A stretch of DNA of 64,000 nt from Gorillibacterium massiliense. GTDB taxonomy: Bacteria; Bacillota; Bacilli; Paenibacillales; NBRC-103111. Of the stretch, positions 1 to 8,917 are shown piece by piece. Each line of letters begins with the position of its first letter. Position 1 is the first letter of the stretch. A program made the position numbers and the translations under genes. The DNA lies in assembly GCF_000455485.1 (NCBI RefSeq), contig NZ_CBQR020000114.1, positions 1 to 64,000 on the forward strand, in the 5' to 3' direction. The notes beneath the pieces were generated by a model. It worked only from the letters and a program-made list of their open reading frames with translations, did not search any database and was not told the DNA's origin.

Positions 1-580
1 CACCAAGGTCGCCGTGGGAGCCGGAACCGGCGATTTCTTTTTGCAGCCGCCAGACCAGAGGAAAGTCCGGATCGATAATCCAATCCTGTAGAAACCAGGC
101 TCGGAAATGGTACAGCTTGCCCAACCGGCCGCTCTCTATCAGCTTTTTGGCAAGACGCACCGCCGGCGAGAAACGGTAGTTGAACCCAACCATATGAGTA
201 ATGCCCGACTCTTCCGCCGCTTGCAGCATCTCCCGGGCATCCGCCAAGGTAAGGGCCAGCGGTTTTTCGCAGAAAATATGCTTGCCCGCTTTGGCGGCGG
301 CAAGAGCAATCTCTTTATGGGCATTGCTCGGGGCGTTGATATCAATCAAGTCGATGTCGTCCCTGCTTATCAGCTCCCGCCAATCCGTGACGCTGTCCAC
401 CCAGCCGAACTGGGCCGCCGCCTGCGCTACCGCTTGTTCATTGCGGCCGCAGATGGCCGTCATCTCTGGTTTCAGCTTCGTATTGGGGAAAAACATCGGC
501 AAGCTGCGATACGCGTTACTGTGAGCTTTGCCCATAAACTTATAGCCGATCATGCCGACTCGAATCCGCTTGTCCTTCAT
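1..580 (-). CDS. Gfo/Idh/MocA family oxidoreductase (C-terminus outside window)
   Basis: NAD(P)-dependent sugar or inositol dehydrogenase family. I translated the minus strand from the ATG at 578-580, which sits behind an AAAGGAGG site. 193 residues are visible and the gene runs off the left edge. The N-terminus has the Rossmann motif (VGMIGYKFMGKAH, residues 8-20), and the family signature CEKPLAL lies near residues 104-110 (E105, K106, P107). A GSGSHGDLG stretch near the edge matches the loop leading to the substrate pocket. The start codon overlaps the stop of the LacI gene (ATGA), so the two are translationally coupled, and the repressor probably controls this enzyme. The sugar substrate cannot be read from the sequence. 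Family assignment is secure. Confidence 0.93.
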   Translation of the reverse strand, partial: MKDKRIRVGMIGYKFMGKAHSNAYRSLPMFFPNTKLKPEMTAICGRNEQAVAQAAAQFGWVDSVTDWRELISRDDIDLIDINAPSNAHKEIALAAAKAGKHIFCEKPLALTLADAREMLQAAEESGITHMVGFNYRFSPAVRLAKKLIESGRLGKLYHFRAWFLQDWIIDPDFPLVWRLQKEIAGSGSHGDLG

Positions 581-1626
581 CTTTTTTCCTCCTTTTGTGA
601 TGATGCCCGGATCACCAGCTCCGTCGGAAGCTTGTGATGAAACGGTTGCGGGGAGTCTCCCTCTCTCAAATCTCCGCCGATTTCCTTCAGTACATACGCT
701 GCCGCTTGCAAGCCCAGCTCGTAAAACGGCACCCGCACGCTAGTTAGGGGAGGCATTCCGAGTACTGCCACATCTGAATCGTCATATCCGGCCATGGCGG
801 GAATCACGTCCTTGGTCACACCCAACTCCCGGAATCCTTGTTGCAAGCCGATGGCCATTCGGTCGTTGGCGGCGAATATGGCGTCAATCCGTCCCAGCAG
901 CGGCGCGATGGCCTTAGCCGCGGATATACCGCTGGTCCGGCTGAAGTTGCCCTGGAACAGCAGCCCCTCGTCCAGTTCGATGCCCGTTTCATACAAGGCT
1001 TGAGCGTAACCCATCATTCTATCCTGGCTGTTGGAATATTCCGAAGGCCCATTGAGAAACGCGATGCGGCGGTAGCCCCGGCCAAGCAAATGCCGGACCG
1101 CTGATCGGCTGCCCGCTACGTGGTCCGCGTCGATCTCGGGGAAGCTTTCCCCTGCAAACCGTTGGTTGATCAAAATGAAGGGGCGGCCCTCCTCCTGCAA
1201 ACGCCGAAGCGCGTCGCGTTCCCCGGGTTCTTCCTTAGCACCGAGAATAATCATGCCGTCTACCTTCTGCATGCGGAAGATGCTTTCATAATCCATGGTC
1301 TTCCCCGGTTCCCGGAACAGGAGAAGAAGATCATTATTCACTTCCCGTACAGCGCTGCCGATGCCGCTTAAAATTTCAGAGAAATAGTAAGCTGAAAAGA
1401 TGCGCGCCTTCGAAAGATACGGCACAACCACGCCGATATTGCCGCTCTTGCTTTTAGCGAAGCTGCGGGCGATGGCGCTTGGCGTGTAGCCCAGCTCTTC
1501 GGCAACCGCCAGTACGCGCTGCCGCGTCTCTTCCTTCATCGGCCCCACACCGTTCAACACTCGGGAAACCGTCGCTTCCGAGACGCCGGCCCGTTCAGCA
1601 ACTTCTTTCCGACTGGCGATAGCCAT
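577..1626 (-). CDS. LacI family transcriptional regulator
   Basis: Sugar-responsive DNA-binding repressor of 349 residues, the usual length. The N-terminal helix-turn-helix is clear (SRKEVAERAGVSEATVSRVLNG, about residues 5-26), followed by the hinge helix (TPSAIARSFAKSKSGNIGVV) and a periplasmic-binding-protein-like effector domain from about residue 60 to 340. The ATG at 1624-1626 follows an AAAGGA site. It overlaps the downstream Gfo/Idh/MocA dehydrogenase gene by 4 bases. A perfect 16-bp palindrome lies 15 bases upstream of the start codon and is the obvious autoregulatory operator. A terminator separates it from the glycoside hydrolase operon upstream, so it is probably its own transcription unit with the dehydrogenase. 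Confidence 0.95.
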   Translation of the reverse strand: MAIASRKEVAERAGVSEATVSRVLNGVGPMKEETRQRVLAVAEELGYTPSAIARSFAKSKSGNIGVVVPYLSKARIFSAYYFSEILSGIGSAVREVNNDLLLLFREPGKTMDYESIFRMQKVDGMIILGAKEEPGERDALRRLQEEGRPFILINQRFAGESFPEIDADHVAGSRSAVRHLLGRGYRRIAFLNGPSEYSNSQDRMMGYAQALYETGIELDEGLLFQGNFSRTSGISAAKAIAPLLGRIDAIFAANDRMAIGLQQGFRELGVTKDVIPAMAGYDDSDVAVLGMPPLTSVRVPFYELGLQAAAYVLKEIGGDLREGDSPQPFHHKLPTELVIRASSQKEEKR

Positions 1627-1641
1627 CAGTCCTTTCGTATT

Positions 1642-1657
1642 ATGTACGCGCGTACAT
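1642..1657. promoter_or_regulatory. Putative LacI-type operator (perfect 16-bp palindrome)
   Basis: ATGTACGCGCGTACAT is a perfect dyad with a central CG, the shape expected of a LacI-family operator. It lies just upstream of the ribosome site of the LacI gene, where binding would block its own transcription. I saw no second copy elsewhere in the window. The function is inferred. Confidence 0.65.
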
Positions 1658-1710
1658 TATCTCACTGGCTTCTTCCTCTGTCAACGGGAAAGAGAGCCTG
1701 ATTATTCAAA

Positions 1711-1744
1711 AAAACAAAGCCGACGGCTCTGTCGGCTTTGTTTT
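1711..1744 (-). terminator. Rho-independent terminator of the glycoside hydrolase operon
   Basis: A perfect 14-bp stem (AAAACAAAGCCGAC at 1711-1724 with its complement at 1731-1744) encloses a 6-base loop. T-rich tracts flank it on both strands. It lies 11 bases beyond the stop codon of the large glycoside hydrolase gene. Confidence 0.9.
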
Positions 1745-1755
1745 AACGTTAGCCT

Positions 1756-4700
1756 TTATGAAGGTAAATGCTGCAGCAAATAATCGATATCGGCAATCAG
1801 CAGGTTGGCGAAAGCTGATTGAATATGCTTGCCCCTTTCGAATTGCACGATGACCCGGATAGTTAGCAGCGCCAGTTTGACGGCAAATCGGTTCGGATAT
1901 TTCCGGTTGGCTTCTCTCGCCTTATTCAGCAGCTTTTTCAAGATGACCGAGCTGGTTATCCAGCCTTTGTCAGCTCCGGCTTGAATGATGTCCGGTAGCA
2001 TATCTAAGGTTACTGTCACCTGAACGGCGGCGTTGACCGAAGTCTCATTTCCGGCGTTATCCGCAGCGGTTATCGTCAGGACGTAGCTGCCGGGAGCAAG
2101 CTGCAGCGGGTCGAACTGTACCGGAGAGGCGCCAAACGGCAGTCCGCGAAAGTTTCCAGCTACTACTGCCACGCCGCTTAGGGGATCGTTCGCACTAAAC
2201 GGGATCACGATAGGATCGATCTGCCTGAATACGAGATTGGCAGGCAGTGTCACCAGTGGAGCCGTTTGATCGATTTTCAACTCGGTAGAGCGGATTGCTT
2301 CTTCGTTGCCCGCCTGATCGGCGGAATAATAATCGATGACATAGATTCCGTCGGCGGTCAGAGAGAATGCCCCCCCGTAAACCAGCCATTCGCCGCTGCC
2401 AAGCCTGTAATGGGTCGCGGCAATGCCTGATTCAACGTCCGACGCTCCCAAAACAACGGTCACAGGAGTGGCGTACCAGCCATTCACGGCTGTGCCTTGC
2501 ACCGTCAGCAAGCTAACCGGCGGTGTTTGATCCGGAAGCTGAAAATCACAGTCCACGAAAGTGAAGCTGTCGAACAACCCCGGATTTTTGCTGTCGGCGA
2601 TGCCTTTCGTCCAACCGGTGTAATTTTGCCGGCCTTCCTGATAATCGGCGTCACCTACGACTATATTAAATCCGATGATTCCGCCAAGGACCAATCTTCC
2701 CTGCAGGTCATGAACGATGGAATCGCCAGGTATGGAGGCTTCATAGATGGTCCGGTGTTCCGCTTCATGGCGGACGATTGCGAATGGGATAGTATCCGAT
2801 ATATCGCCGGTAGCGTTTGGAGCCGTAGCCGCAAAGACATAGCCTAATTTTTCCCCGAAATCATTCAGAGCCAAGCCAAAATCCACATCGTCAGCTTTGT
2901 AGGAGCTGCCTTTATTGTTGAGCGGGTCGATGGCGACTTGGATCGAGTCGTTTTTCCAGATGCTGCTGGCCGGCTCGGAAGCTTTATGAATGTCATCCGT
3001 CACGTCGACGGCGAGGTAGAGCTGATCATCATCCCATTTTAAATAGGCGGTGGCATCAAGATCGTTTTTATTGTACACACCGGTAGCATTGCGCTCAGCC
3101 CCACGCAAATGAATGGGAAAAGCGTCCACCCAATCCTGCAAATCCCCGTCAATCGCCATCGTCGTCCGCGCACGTTGAACGATGAGAAAATCGAGGGGCA
3201 GGTCATGATCCCGAAACAGCAGCCGGTCTCCCGGTGTTTCTAACACATCAACTTGACAGCGATACTCATTGAAGGGCTTGCACTCCTGAAAGGTCCAATG
3301 AAAAGGGATATCCAAACTTTCTCCGGCTGATAGGGTGAAATCGGCACCTCCGGGTTGGACCGGTTCAAGAAGAACGCCATCAGGGCCTTTCAGGACGACA
3401 CGGCCCGATTTGGGCGATGAAGAGGTTCCCGTCAGCCGTACTGTTACTTCGTTCAGCTCTGTAATGGGAACTAGCACGGGCATAAGTCGGAAGGAAATAG
3501 CGTCCTTTAAAATAAGCCGCACCCGAACCAGATCCAACTGCTTACCATTCAGCATCAGACTCATCGAGGCGTAAAAGATGCCCTTGGCGGCGACAAGAGG
3601 CGCGTGTAGTGTAAAGGTGCGGGTAATATACGTATTTGCGTCAAGCGAAACGTCCTGCTGCAACGCTTCTGTCTGCACGGTATCCCAGTCGGTTGGCAGG
3701 TCCCAAAGGATTTGCACCGTAATCGCCTGGTCGGAGCGGTTATAGAAAGTAACCTCCAGCGCCAACTCTCCTCCCGCCTCAATCTCGCTTTGCAAAGGAG
3801 TGGCGGAAACCATCACTTCCGTTGAAATCCCCTCTTCGGAAGCGACGATGGAAGGAATGGTCTTAGCAAATTCCCTGGCCAGCAGATTGTAGCCATAGCT
3901 TTTGGCAGGGCGGTTTTCCGCAGCCGCCTTTTCGGCGATCCGCCCAAACCGGCTTGCCCGCATCATGGCGGACGTGGAAACCGGCAGCAAACCGAAGCGG
4001 CCCTTTTTCTGTTCGTAGGAGTACCATGCCGTCAGACTATCGGTCGATCCGGTGATGCCCAGCCACTCCAAATAATCAAGACTGACCATGGAAAGCTGCT
4101 GCTCCTGCTTGATCGCAATCAGCGACGCCGCTGCCCGTTCCGCATAATTATAGAGAGCTTCCAAGGCTACAAAAGCCGGGTTTTTCGATAAAGCTCCGGT
4201 TCCAATCATACCGGCAGCGGTTCTCATCAGCTGAAACACATCCTTTATCGCCTGTTCCAAATGAGCGGCTTTATCCTCAAGAAGCGTTTCATTCAAGCTC
4301 TGAGTCAGCCTATCGTGAATATCTGCCATCTCCGCAATGAGCGGTACAGTGGTATCAGAGTCTCCGGAAGCTGCCATTTTCTGAACGGCATCATTCTTCT
4401 TTTCGTTTAGCAAGTTTAGCGCCGCCACATAAAGCAGCCCCATGCCAAAGCCCTTCAAATAAACCGGCGATCCCCCGATCGTCCATTCCACTGTTCCAGC
4501 CGTTACAGTCAGTTCGTTTTCGCTGCCGTCTCCCCGGATGAGTACGATAGGACCCGCCGCCGAATACACCGGCAGCGACACTTGCGATACCGGGGCTAGA
4601 GCGACTGGTGTGCTGCCGTAGTTTACTTTTTTCCAGACCGCCATGACGACATCGCTTTGCGCCAAAAAAACATGATCTTCCACTGATGAATCGCCGGTAT

Positions 4701-7449
4701 CCACCTTCCCCGCGTACAGGGCGTCAGCTAACGTTGTCATCAGCGTGGTGAGCGCCGCATAAGCCAGCTTCGGCCGGCCCAACCCGTCTGTCACGCCAAA
4801 GCTGGTATTGTAAAACTGGCTGTCAAAGCCCGCGTCATTCCAAGTAAAATGCTCCAGCATCGCCATTTGGTCCGTCGTCCGGTCGATAAGAAATCCGCGA
4901 ACCGCGTAATCCCGCTGAACCTCCTGAGACACATTGGGATAGCCAGAAAGAGCGGTCGGCCAACCTGCTTCCGTCACATAAAAGTCCTTCCAGCCGCCCA
5001 TCTCGTTGATCAGGCTTTTCACGCTAGCCGTCTGATTTTGGATGAAGCCGTCCGGCATGACGCCATAGGTATAGCGGTGGTAGGAAAAGGCGTCCGCATA
5101 AGCGTAAGAACCCAAATCCAGTTCCCCCGGAAGCACCCCGGCCACGCCGGAGGTATGATCGCCAGCCAGCAGCGACGCATCAAGATCCGCTTCTTTCAAA
5201 CCGACGTAAAAGAACTTCTGAAGCTGAACCATCTCTTGCGGGATATAAGGGTGCATCTCCAGCTCCGGCTCATTGGGCATTTCCCATTGGCGGATGGATC
5301 CCTTGTAATGAGTCGCCAGGTTTTGAGCAAAGCTCTCCAGCGCTTTCAGTCCGGCGGGGGTATCCACAGTGCCGCTGGCATCATAGCCGGAGTGGAACCC
5401 GATTCCCATGATCGGGATCAGCTTGATGCCGTATCCGGCGAATTTCGCTGCCAAGGCATCGAAGGAGGTGTAATCGTATACGCCAGCGGGTTTGTCGATA
5501 TCGCTCCAACCTACGCTTTTTCGCGCCGTACGCACGCCCATCTGCCCAACCGCCCGCAGCATATCCTCATCCCAAGTCGGATCATACCCAACGTTGAAAC
5601 CAAAGTTGCTTTCGTTATCCAAGTCCAGCTCCCGGCTTGTATCGGCAAAGGTTTTGACAATGGCTATGGGAAAGCTGCGGTCTTGCCCATCCTGCTTGAT
5701 ATCGTCGGCATAAAGCTGAGTGGCGACGCGATAAGTGCCAAGCCCCAATGCCTCCGGCGCGAACAAGATCGCGGTCTCCAGCTTCTCGTAAGCAGCGACG
5801 GTGAAGGTTCTTTCATCCTCAAGAGCCAGCGATAGATCCCCATCTGCTTTGAAAACGGAGCATTTAACCCGAAACGTCTGTGCCGCGCTTCCGCCGATTA
5901 AAACGGCATCAACGCCAACAGCCTGGTCAAGAGCATAAACTCCGGCGAAATCCAGATGCGGCTTGAAATAAGCTGTGTACGTTATCGGAACCGGAGCGAT
6001 TTCCAGGTCATCCAGCCGCAACTCCAAGCCGTTCACGGTATCGAATTGAATGTAGCCCTTTTGCGGCGCGTCGGCAGAAAAATCGTCGAACTCGATTACC
6101 TTCGTCCCGTCGATAAACAGCCGGTGGATGATGCCCGATACTTCCACCGTGTAGGTATGCCATTCGTCCAAGCGGGAGGAAAAATAACTGCCGTTCGTAA
6201 AGCCGCCCAGGGCAGTGCGCTTGAACATGATGTACTTGCTGTTGTGGGTGCCCCACTCCATGGTACAGTAGGATACAGGGGAATCCGAGCAGCGGTAGCG
6301 CAGCCGCCACAGATTGTAAACCTCGTTGGGATCTGCGTTTGTCAATTGGTAGCGGGCACGTAAGGTGATGCGGAAGTTGTCGAGGTTGCGGTAATAGGGA
6401 TGAACAAATTTGAGCGACCAATTATCGCCGGTCCTGCTGTTTGCGAAGCACAGGACATGATTGCCTTCATCGGAATAAACAGAAATTTGCGGCGCAACTC
6501 CCCTCGCAACCCAATTCGCCGGGATGCTGCCCTCGGAGTCATCCTCAAAGTTTTCCGTATATTGTAGAAAAGGTCTGACGGGAAACGTTGCAAAGCCTAA
6601 TGCCGGATAACGGATAATGGTTCCATCCGTCTGTTCGACTTGAATCCGGTAGCTGATGCTGCTGTAGCGGTTCGTACCCGGAATGGTAAAAGCAAACACG
6701 CCGTCCGCAGCGGGAACGGGAAGCGCAATCTCCGAAGCTTCCGCACCGTAACGGTAATAGACGAAGGCCGAGTAAGGCTCCACGCCGTCTGTCACAGTGA
6801 AACTGCCGGACACATCCGTATTATAGTAGGCTTGAGTAAGCGGAACATGGGTGATCGTCGGCTCCACTTGATAGGGATCGACCTGGATATTGTCGACCAG
6901 CAAAGTGGCATTCTTTAAACCGAAACCGATCGTGCCTTCCAAATGCGTGCTGTCTTCCGGGATATCCGCGATGAGGAATTCGTCCACATACAACTGAAAC
7001 CGGCTTCCGTTTACTTTGATTTTGTAAGAATGCCATTGGCTGAAGTCGAAATTGGGCAGCACGCTCAAGATCGGATAGGAACTGCCGACGCGGGTGTCGA
7101 CGCCGTTTACATATTTTCCGAAATAGACCAATCGGCCGATCTGGCGGAATTCAAAATAGTAATCGTTCACTGCCGCCGAAGGAGTGAGATAGCGGAACAA
7201 AGCGCGAAAATAGGATGGCGTACCGCTTGGCGCGTCCGTATACTTCGCCTTAAAACGAAAATCGTAATCGCGGTCATTGGCAGCAAAATCCGCCCATGCG
7301 GCAGGTTTAGCCCGAACCGTCGGATAGGCGCTCCCAGACGACGTCAACATCCCCACCTGAGAACCGATGTCCGGATCAGCCGACATACTCCAAGCCGTTC
7401 CGTCCCATTTCCCGCTTCCGACCGAAAAATCCTCGAAAAAGAAACTCAT
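1756..7449 (-). CDS. Large multidomain clan GH-A glycoside hydrolase with CBM9-like and FIMAH domains
   Basis: Predicted polysaccharide- or glycoside-cleaving enzyme of 1897 residues. I chose the ATG at 7447-7449 because a GGGAGGGGAAGG site precedes it; an in-frame start at 7518 would overlap the upstream gene and has no such site. By eye the order is: concanavalin/LamG-like domain (about 1-215), a second one (about 295-500), then a TIM-barrel catalytic domain (about 630-960) with the acid/base motif NEPE (Glu727) and the nucleophile motif YVTEAGWPT (Glu827). After it come a helical region and Ig-like segments, a CBM9-type module beginning TMAIDGDLQDW (about 1430-1635), an OmpL47/Ig-like repeat (about 1650-1730), and a C-terminal FIMAH-type module (GKHI...ANLLIAD). 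The N-terminus (MSFFFEDFSVGSGKWDG) is not a signal peptide, which is odd for such an architecture. The GH family (39-like or other clan A) is not certain. It is last in the operon, 29 bases after the GH105 gene. Confidence 0.85.
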   Translation of the reverse strand: MSFFFEDFSVGSGKWDGTAWSMSADPDIGSQVGMLTSSGSAYPTVRAKPAAWADFAANDRDYDFRFKAKYTDAPSGTPSYFRALFRYLTPSAAVNDYYFEFRQIGRLVYFGKYVNGVDTRVGSSYPILSVLPNFDFSQWHSYKIKVNGSRFQLYVDEFLIADIPEDSTHLEGTIGFGLKNATLLVDNIQVDPYQVEPTITHVPLTQAYYNTDVSGSFTVTDGVEPYSAFVYYRYGAEASEIALPVPAADGVFAFTIPGTNRYSSISYRIQVEQTDGTIIRYPALGFATFPVRPFLQYTENFEDDSEGSIPANWVARGVAPQISVYSDEGNHVLCFANSRTGDNWSLKFVHPYYRNLDNFRITLRARYQLTNADPNEVYNLWRLRYRCSDSPVSYCTMEWGTHNSKYIMFKRTALGGFTNGSYFSSRLDEWHTYTVEVSGIIHRLFIDGTKVIEFDDFSADAPQKGYIQFDTVNGLELRLDDLEIAPVPITYTAYFKPHLDFAGVYALDQAVGVDAVLIGGSAAQTFRVKCSVFKADGDLSLALEDERTFTVAAYEKLETAILFAPEALGLGTYRVATQLYADDIKQDGQDRSFPIAIVKTFADTSRELDLDNESNFGFNVGYDPTWDEDMLRAVGQMGVRTARKSVGWSDIDKPAGVYDYTSFDALAAKFAGYGIKLIPIMGIGFHSGYDASGTVDTPAGLKALESFAQNLATHYKGSIRQWEMPNEPELEMHPYIPQEMVQLQKFFYVGLKEADLDASLLAGDHTSGVAGVLPGELDLGSYAYADAFSYHRYTYGVMPDGFIQNQTASVKSLINEMGGWKDFYVTEAGWPTALSGYPNVSQEVQRDYAVRGFLIDRTTDQMAMLEHFTWNDAGFDSQFYNTSFGVTDGLGRPKLAYAALTTLMTTLADALYAGKVDTGDSSVEDHVFLAQSDVVMAVWKKVNYGSTPVALAPVSQVSLPVYSAAGPIVLIRGDGSENELTVTAGTVEWTIGGSPVYLKGFGMGLLYVAALNLLNEKKNDAVQKMAASGDSDTTVPLIAEMADIHDRLTQSLNETLLEDKAAHLEQAIKDVFQLMRTAAGMIGTGALSKNPAFVALEALYNYAERAAASLIAIKQEQQLSMVSLDYLEWLGITGSTDSLTAWYSYEQKKGRFGLLPVSTSAMMRASRFGRIAEKAAAENRPAKSYGYNLLAREFAKTIPSIVASEEGISTEVMVSATPLQSEIEAGGELALEVTFYNRSDQAITVQILWDLPTDWDTVQTEALQQDVSLDANTYITRTFTLHAPLVAAKGIFYASMSLMLNGKQLDLVRVRLILKDAISFRLMPVLVPITELNEVTVRLTGTSSSPKSGRVVLKGPDGVLLEPVQPGGADFTLSAGESLDIPFHWTFQECKPFNEYRCQVDVLETPGDRLLFRDHDLPLDFLIVQRARTTMAIDGDLQDWVDAFPIHLRGAERNATGVYNKNDLDATAYLKWDDDQLYLAVDVTDDIHKASEPASSIWKNDSIQVAIDPLNNKGSSYKADDVDFGLALNDFGEKLGYVFAATAPNATGDISDTIPFAIVRHEAEHRTIYEASIPGDSIVHDLQGRLVLGGIIGFNIVVGDADYQEGRQNYTGWTKGIADSKNPGLFDSFTFVDCDFQLPDQTPPVSLLTVQGTAVNGWYATPVTVVLGASDVESGIAATHYRLGSGEWLVYGGAFSLTADGIYVIDYYSADQAGNEEAIRSTELKIDQTAPLVTLPANLVFRQIDPIVIPFSANDPLSGVAVVAGNFRGLPFGASPVQFDPLQLAPGSYVLTITAADNAGNETSVNAAVQVTVTLDMLPDIIQAGADKGWITSSVILKKLLNKAREANRKYPNRFAVKLALLTIRVIVQFERGKHIQSAFANLLIADIDYLLQHLPS

Positions 7450-7478
7450 GATCCTTCCCCTCCCAAGATGGTAAACCG

Positions 7479-8525
7479 CTACCCGGACAGCATCATGAGC
7501 GCCAAGCCCTGACCCCAAAAAGCAGGAACAATAGGCACCGTCTTATATTCCGCCAGCGTTCGCTTCACGTCGGTGCCATGGGAAACTTCCGTAAGCTCTC
7601 CCTTCCCGTTGATCCGCAGCATGACGGCAAGCTCGGCTCGATCGGCAACCGGTTGGAAGCTGACAGGTAAAAAACCGCTGCGAATGCCCCGCTTGAGCCC
7701 GTAGGCGATGCCTGCCGTAGCCGATGCCTCATCGTAAGCGTCTTCATGATCCAGCAAGGTGCCGAACATGCCGTTTTTCCGCTGATACGTCTGCAAAGCT
7801 TCCGCCTGTTTGACATATGCGGCGATTACCCGCTCCCGCTCCGGAAAATCCGGCAGATGATCCAGCATCTCCATCCCTGCCGCCAGCATCCAGGCGTTAG
7901 CTCGGCCCCAATGAGCGCCGGACAGCCAGTTCCTCGTTTCGCAGCTGTAGGCGTGATAAAACAGCCCGCTCTCCGAATCCTGCAGCGCTTTGACATGCAC
8001 CTGCAGCTGCCGAAGAGCTTCCTCAGTATATGCCGCGTTGCCGGTGCCCTTTCCCATTTTGGCAAGAAACAGGCACGCCATAAACAACGTGTCTGCCCAC
8101 ATCTGCTCCGGAAAACGATGCTCCGGATCGCTGACGGTGTGTTCAAATCCCCCTTCCCGCGTGCGCGGCGCAGCATGGAGCAGCCAGTCCGCCCTTTGCT
8201 CGCAGGCATGCCCACACTGCTCCAAGCCAGTAAGGGCATGGAGCTCATGAACGACCAGTATCGGGGCCGTCCGGTTTACGTTGCGTAATCGGTCGGCTTC
8301 ATGGAGATGCTCATCCACCCATTTTTTCAGATAATCCAGGTAATAGGATTCGCCTGTAAACTTCCAACCTTGATAGATTCCGTATAACCCCACGCCTGAC
8401 GGCCAATCCCACTCCGTCTGATTCAAAGCAATATTCCCGTCGTAAGGTACATCCGTGGTTCGGCGGATTAAACGGTCAATCAAGGACCTGCGCAGTGAAT
8501 CATTGATTTCATGGGTTTCAGTCAT
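7479..8525 (-). CDS. Glycosyl hydrolase family 105/88-like unsaturated uronyl hydrolase
   Basis: Predicted cytoplasmic hydrolase of 348 residues that removes the unsaturated uronic acid left at the end of oligosaccharides by polysaccharide lyases (YteR/YesR family). Signature stretches of the (alpha/alpha)6 barrel are visible: WPSGVGLYGIYQGW near the start, MWADTLFMACLFLAKMG with the conserved catalytic-type Asp, HWGRANAWMLAGM-like HWGRANAW, ASATAGIAYGL, and the terminal WGQGLALMMLSG. The ATG at 8523-8525 is used because an AAAGGGGGG site precedes it; the longer in-frame start at 8564 has none and lies inside the repeat. It has no signal peptide, which fits a role after uptake through the transporter encoded upstream. 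It points to a pectin/rhamnogalacturonan-type or glycosaminoglycan-type substrate. Confidence 0.9.
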   Translation of the reverse strand: MTETHEINDSLRRSLIDRLIRRTTDVPYDGNIALNQTEWDWPSGVGLYGIYQGWKFTGESYYLDYLKKWVDEHLHEADRLRNVNRTAPILVVHELHALTGLEQCGHACEQRADWLLHAAPRTREGGFEHTVSDPEHRFPEQMWADTLFMACLFLAKMGKGTGNAAYTEEALRQLQVHVKALQDSESGLFYHAYSCETRNWLSGAHWGRANAWMLAAGMEMLDHLPDFPERERVIAAYVKQAEALQTYQRKNGMFGTLLDHEDAYDEASATAGIAYGLKRGIRSGFLPVSFQPVADRAELAVMLRINGKGELTEVSHGTDVKRTLAEYKTVPIVPAFWGQGLALMMLSG

Positions 8526-8562
8526 CACCCTATTCCCCCCTTTCCATTCCGGCTTGGTATAC

Positions 8563-8849
8563 ATAAATTGAACGAAAGTTTGAAAGGATTCAGTCCCTGC
8601 AAAACCTGATTATTCTTCCAATCGCTGTTGCGCTCAGATTCCATGATTATACAATTTCATTAGGGTAGGAATCCGATCGCAAAGGCGACCGCTGACGCTA
8701 TCCTGAACTAATCTTAGACAATCTAAGATTGGTTTCAGGCGGCTTCGCCGATTTTCACACATTCGCTCGTGACGTTCAAGCGGCATGTGTGTCTTTTCCA
8801 GAACAATCGGTTTCTCCGCTCCTTCATCCCTTTCTTTCGTTCAATTCAT
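8563..8849. repeat. Dispersed intergenic repeat, copy 1, with terminal inverted repeats
   Basis: This fills the gap between the GH105 gene and the solute-binding protein gene. Its ends (8563-8578 and 8834-8849) are inverted copies matching at 15 of 16 bases. Three internal blocks (8586-8616, 8664-8695, 8798-8829) match copy 2 at 22430-22460, 22510-22541 and 22549-22580 with one or two differences each. Copy 1 carries about 95 extra bases that fold into two hairpins: 8702-8739, with an AATCTTAGA stem core, and 8756-8791, with CACACAT ends. No coding potential was seen. It is either a MITE-like element or a structured transcribed element. Confidence 0.85.
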
Positions 8850-8917
8850 ATAGATTCAAGGCGGCCCCCACCATAGGAAAGATATCTCGTCTGGTGAAAA
8901 CCGCCCTGTGTGCTTCG

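Noticed and set aside
4849-5835. 328-codon plus-strand open frame
   Set aside because: It lies opposite the glycoside hydrolase catalytic domain, whose protein has clear family motifs. The frame has no ribosome site and no recognisable domain.
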